64,000 nt of DNA from Antedon bifida (taxonomy: Eukaryota; Echinodermata; Crinoidea; Comatulida; Antedonidae), in NCBI GenBank assembly GCA_963402885.1, contig OY727099.1, positions 16,635,001 to 16,699,000 of the forward strand, given 5' to 3'. This document shows positions 61,601 to 64,000 of the stretch, piece after piece; within the stretch, counting starts at the first letter, position 1, and each line of letters opens with the position of its first letter. The notes under the pieces are model-generated. The model saw only the letters and a list, made by a program, of their open reading frames with translations, was not told the DNA's origin and did no database searches. The position numbers and the translations under genes are program-made.

Positions 61601-64000
61601 ATGGTCTAAAACGTCTGCAAATGCGATTTGAAGATATTTTATGCACTTTTATGTTTTTGTGTGAAAAGTTTCATCGAAATGCACAAAATGGTCTAAAACG
61701 TCTCCAAATACGATATTAAGCTATTGTATGCACTTTGATGTTTTTGTGTGAAAAGTTTTTTCGAAATGCACAAAATGGTCTAAAACGTCTCCAAATGCGA
61801 TAATAAGCTGTTGTATGCACATTGATGTTTTTGTTTGAAAAGTTTCATCGAAATGCACCAAATGGTCTAAAACGTCTCCAAATACTATATTAAGCTATTG
61901 TATGCACTTTGATGTTTTTGAGTGAAAAGTTTTTTCGAAATGCTCAAAATGGTCTAAAACGTCTCCAAATGCCATTTGGAGCTCTTTTATGCACTTTGAT
62001 GTTTTGTGTCAAAAGTTTTATAGAAATGCTCGAAATGGTCTAAAACGGTTTCAAATGTGATTTTAAGCACTTTGATGTTTTTGTGTAACTAAGTTTCATC
62101 GAAATGCACAAAATGGTCTAAAACGTCTGCAAATGCGATTTGAAGATATTTTATGCACTTTGATGGTTTTGTGTGAAAAGTTTCATCGAAATGCACAAAA
62201 TGGTCTAAAACGTCTCCAAATACGATATTAAGCTATTGTATGCACTTTGATGTTTTTGTGTGAAAAGTTTTTTCGAAATGCACAAAATGGTCTAAAACGT
62301 CTCCAAATGCGATAATAAGCTGTTGTATGCACATTGATGTTTTTTTTTAAAAGTTTCATCGAAATGCACAAAATGGTCTAAAACGTCTCCAAATACGATA
62401 TTAAGCTATTGTATGCACTTTGTTGTTTTTGTGTAAAAAGTTTCATCGAAATGCACAAATTGGTCAAAAATGTCTCCAAATGCGATTAGAAGCTATTTTG
62501 TGCACTTTTATGTTTTGGGTGAAAAGTTTCATCGAGATGCACAAAATGGTCTAAAACGTCTCCAAATACGATATTAAGCTATTGTATGCACTTTGTTGTT
62601 TTTGTGTAAAAAGTTTCATCGAAATGCACAAATTGGTCAAAAATGTCTCCAAATGCGATTTGAAGCTATTTTGTGCACTTTTATGTTTTGGGTGAAAAGT
62701 TTCATCGAGATGCACAAAATGGTCTAAAACGTCTCCAAATACGATATTAAGCTATTGTATGCACTTTTATGTTTTTGTGTGAAAAGTTTCATCGAAATGC
62801 ACAAAATGGTCTAAAACGTCTCCAAATACGGTATTAAGCTATTGTATGCACTTTGATGTTTTTGTGTGAAAAGTTTTTTCGAAATGCACAAAATGGTCTA
62901 AAACGTCTCCAAATGCGATAATAAGCTGTTGTATGCACATTGATGTTTTTGTTTGAAAAGTTTCATCGAAATGCACAAAATGGTCTAAAACGTCTCCAAA
63001 TACGATATTAAGCTATTGTATGCACTTTGTTGTTTTTGTGTAAAAAGTTTCATCGAAATGCACAAAATGGTCAAAAATGTCTCCAAATGCGATTTGAAGC
63101 TATTTTGTGCACTTTTATGTTTTGGGTGAAAAGTTTCATCGAAATGCACAAAATGGTCTAAAACGTCTCCAAATACGATATTAAGCTATTGTATGCACTT
63201 TGATGTTTTTGTGTTAAAAGTTTTTTCGAAATGCACAAAATGGTCTTAAACGTCTCCAAATGCGATTTGGAACTCTTTTGTGCACTTTGATGTTTTTGTG
63301 TAACCAAGTTTCATCGAAATGCACAAAATGGTCTAAAACGTCTCCAAATACTATATTAAGCTATTGTATGCACTTTGATGTTTTTGAGTGAAAAGTTTTT
63401 TCGAAATGCTCAAAATGGTCTAAAACGTCTCAAAATGCAATTTGGAGCTCTTTTGTGCACTTTGATGTTTTGTGTCAAAAGTTTTATAGAAATGCTCGAA
63501 ATGGTCTAAAACGGTTTCAAATGTGATTTTAAGCACTTTGATGTTTTTGTGTAACTAAGTTTCATCGAAATGCACAAAATGGTCTAAAACGTCTGCAAAT
63601 GCGATTTGAAGATATTTTATGCACTTTGATGGTTTTGTGTGAAAAGTTTCATCGAAATGCACAAAATGGTCAAAAACGTCTCCAAATACGATAATAAGCT
63701 GTTGTATGCACATTGATGTTTTTGTGTGAAAAGTTTCATCGAAATGCACAAAATGGTCTAAAACGTCTCCAAATACGATATTAAGCTATTGTATGCACTT
63801 TGATGTTTTTGTGTGAAAAGTTTTTTCGAAATGCACAAAATGGTCTAAAACGTCTCCAAATGCGATAATAAGCTGTTGTATGCACATTGATGTTTTTGTT
63901 TGAAAAGTTTCATCGAAATGCACAAAATGGTCTAAAACGTCTCCAAATACGATATTAAGCTATTGTATGCACTTTGTTGTTTTTGTGTAAAAAGTTTCAT
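58608..64000 (+). repeat. 2,743-bp HOR, two copies (second cut by window end)
   Basis: Units start at 58,608 and 61,351. Both begin with module P, then carry A, E, A and GGGTG/CGAGATG monomers, a CGGTATTAAGC variant (about 59,914 and 62,828), TGGTCTTAAACG (about 60,328 and 63,242), J and B-C-G. The second has a 173-bp dimer duplication, which shifts the offset from 2,743 to about 2,915. Unit 1 then switches near 60,780 through a hybrid E/A monomer (GATAATAAGCTATTG) into a further A-B-C-G-E run. Confidence 0.86.
62374..62719 (+). repeat. 173-bp dimer tandem duplication
   Basis: Units 62,374-62,546 and 62,547-62,719 each hold an A monomer ending GTGTAAAAAG and a D-like monomer with AAATTGGTCAAAAATG, GGGTG and CGAGATG. 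The first has a private GATTAGAAGC near 62,487. The parallel locus at 59,6xx-59,8xx has one copy, so this is a recent gain. Confidence 0.87.

Larger units (their letters stand above)
1..64000 (+). repeat. Satellite DNA array, ~87-bp monomer, fills the window
   Basis: Every stretch read contains the same monomer, recognisable by the start TGGTCTAAAACG, a central GCACTTTGATG-like segment, a T-run followed by GTGTGAAAAG, and an end with CGAAATGCACAAAA. Successive starts are typically 86-88 bp apart (for example 4, 91, 177, 256, 343, 429, 507), with shorter 78-bp and 76-bp classes. A typical monomer is about 32% G+C. No gene, tRNA, rRNA, transposon or unique spacer interrupts it. Tandem satellites of this kind build centromeric, pericentromeric or subtelomeric heterochromatin in eukaryotes; which applies here is inference. 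I do not recognise the monomer as a named family, and both window ends cut through a monomer. Confidence 0.97.

Noticed and set aside
62338-62350. Run of nine T as a terminator or poly-T signal
   Set aside because: It is a local variant of the normal T-run (two G bases changed and one base lost) in one E monomer, with no upstream stem or gene.
1-64000. CRISPR-like array of short direct repeats
   Set aside because: There are no unique spacers between conserved repeats; the whole ~87-bp period is repetitive and no cas-like gene is present.
1-64000. CENP-B box (TTCGNNNNANNCGGG)
   Set aside because: TTCG occurs in most monomers, and on the minus strand TTCGATGAAAC matches the first part, but the CGGG half is absent. 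I saw no monomer with a full match.
1-64000. Telomere or subtelomere repeats (TTTAGGG, TTAGGG, TTAGG types)
   Set aside because: No tandem copies were seen; TTTTAGAC on the inverted strand is only the monomer start read backwards.

Overview
This window is a single uninterrupted tandem satellite DNA array. It has no genes, RNA genes, transposons or unique sequence that I can support. The monomer is about 87 bp (mostly 86-88 bp, with 78-bp and 76-bp short forms and rarer 67-82 bp forms), so the window holds roughly 740 monomers. A typical monomer is about 32% G+C by hand count. Both ends fall inside monomers, so the true array is longer. All monomers read in one orientation (taking TGGTCTAAAACG as the monomer start on the + strand), except an inverted four-monomer block at 31,628-31,970 and a 34-bp inverted insert at 51,993-52,026. 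This organisation indicates a eukaryotic chromosome, plausibly a centromeric or pericentromeric region. I do not recognise the monomer as a named satellite and cannot name the organism; a plant or an invertebrate would both fit.

Monomers fall into recognisable classes. A (87 bp) has CGATATTAAGC or CTATATTAAGC. B (86 bp) has ATTTGGAGCTC and GTGTCAAAAG. C (78 bp) has GGTTTCAAATGTG and GTAACTAAG and nearly always follows B. D (86 bp) has ATTTGAAGCTATTTTGTGCAC. E (87 bp) has GATAATAAGCTGTTG. F (88 bp) has ATCCGTTTT and GTTAACATG and is followed by a 78-bp C-like monomer with AATCAAG. G (87 bp) has GTCTGCAAATG and TTTGATGG. H (76 bp) has GTGTAATGAAACGC. J (88 bp) has TTTGGAACTC and GTAACCAAG. They are arranged in higher-order repeats (HORs) of many lengths.

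Layout: 1-506, a 3-mer of about 252 bp; 1,660-7,340, three copies of a ~1.3-kb block interleaved with a 429-bp 5-mer and overprinted by a 1,677-bp tandem duplication; 7,341-11,613, mosaic; 11,614-16,247, a 1,458/1,718-bp HOR; 16,248-19,413, copy 1 of a ~3-kb segment S (further copies at 27,703, 48,211 and 51,383); 19,414-27,702, mosaic with a 771-bp 9-mer duplication; 30,029-31,547, an 851-bp 10-mer; 31,628-31,970, the inversion with a fold-back palindrome; 31,989-43,290, a domain poor in B-C-G modules, with 1,032-bp and 1,706-bp tandem duplications; 44,516-47,951, the 1,718-bp HOR again; 48,211-54,773, S copies 3 and 4 with a template-switch scar; 53,923-56,308, the 851-bp 10-mer again; 56,309-64,000, 2.3-2.7-kb units carrying a 19-bp palindrome variant.

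The interest lies in array evolution: nested duplications whose indels can be reconciled to the base, two orientation switches, recurrent ~10-bp length changes, and dyad-symmetric motifs. I found no protein-coding or defence-type system. The short open frames (up to 101 codons) are by-products of an 87-bp (29-codon) period.
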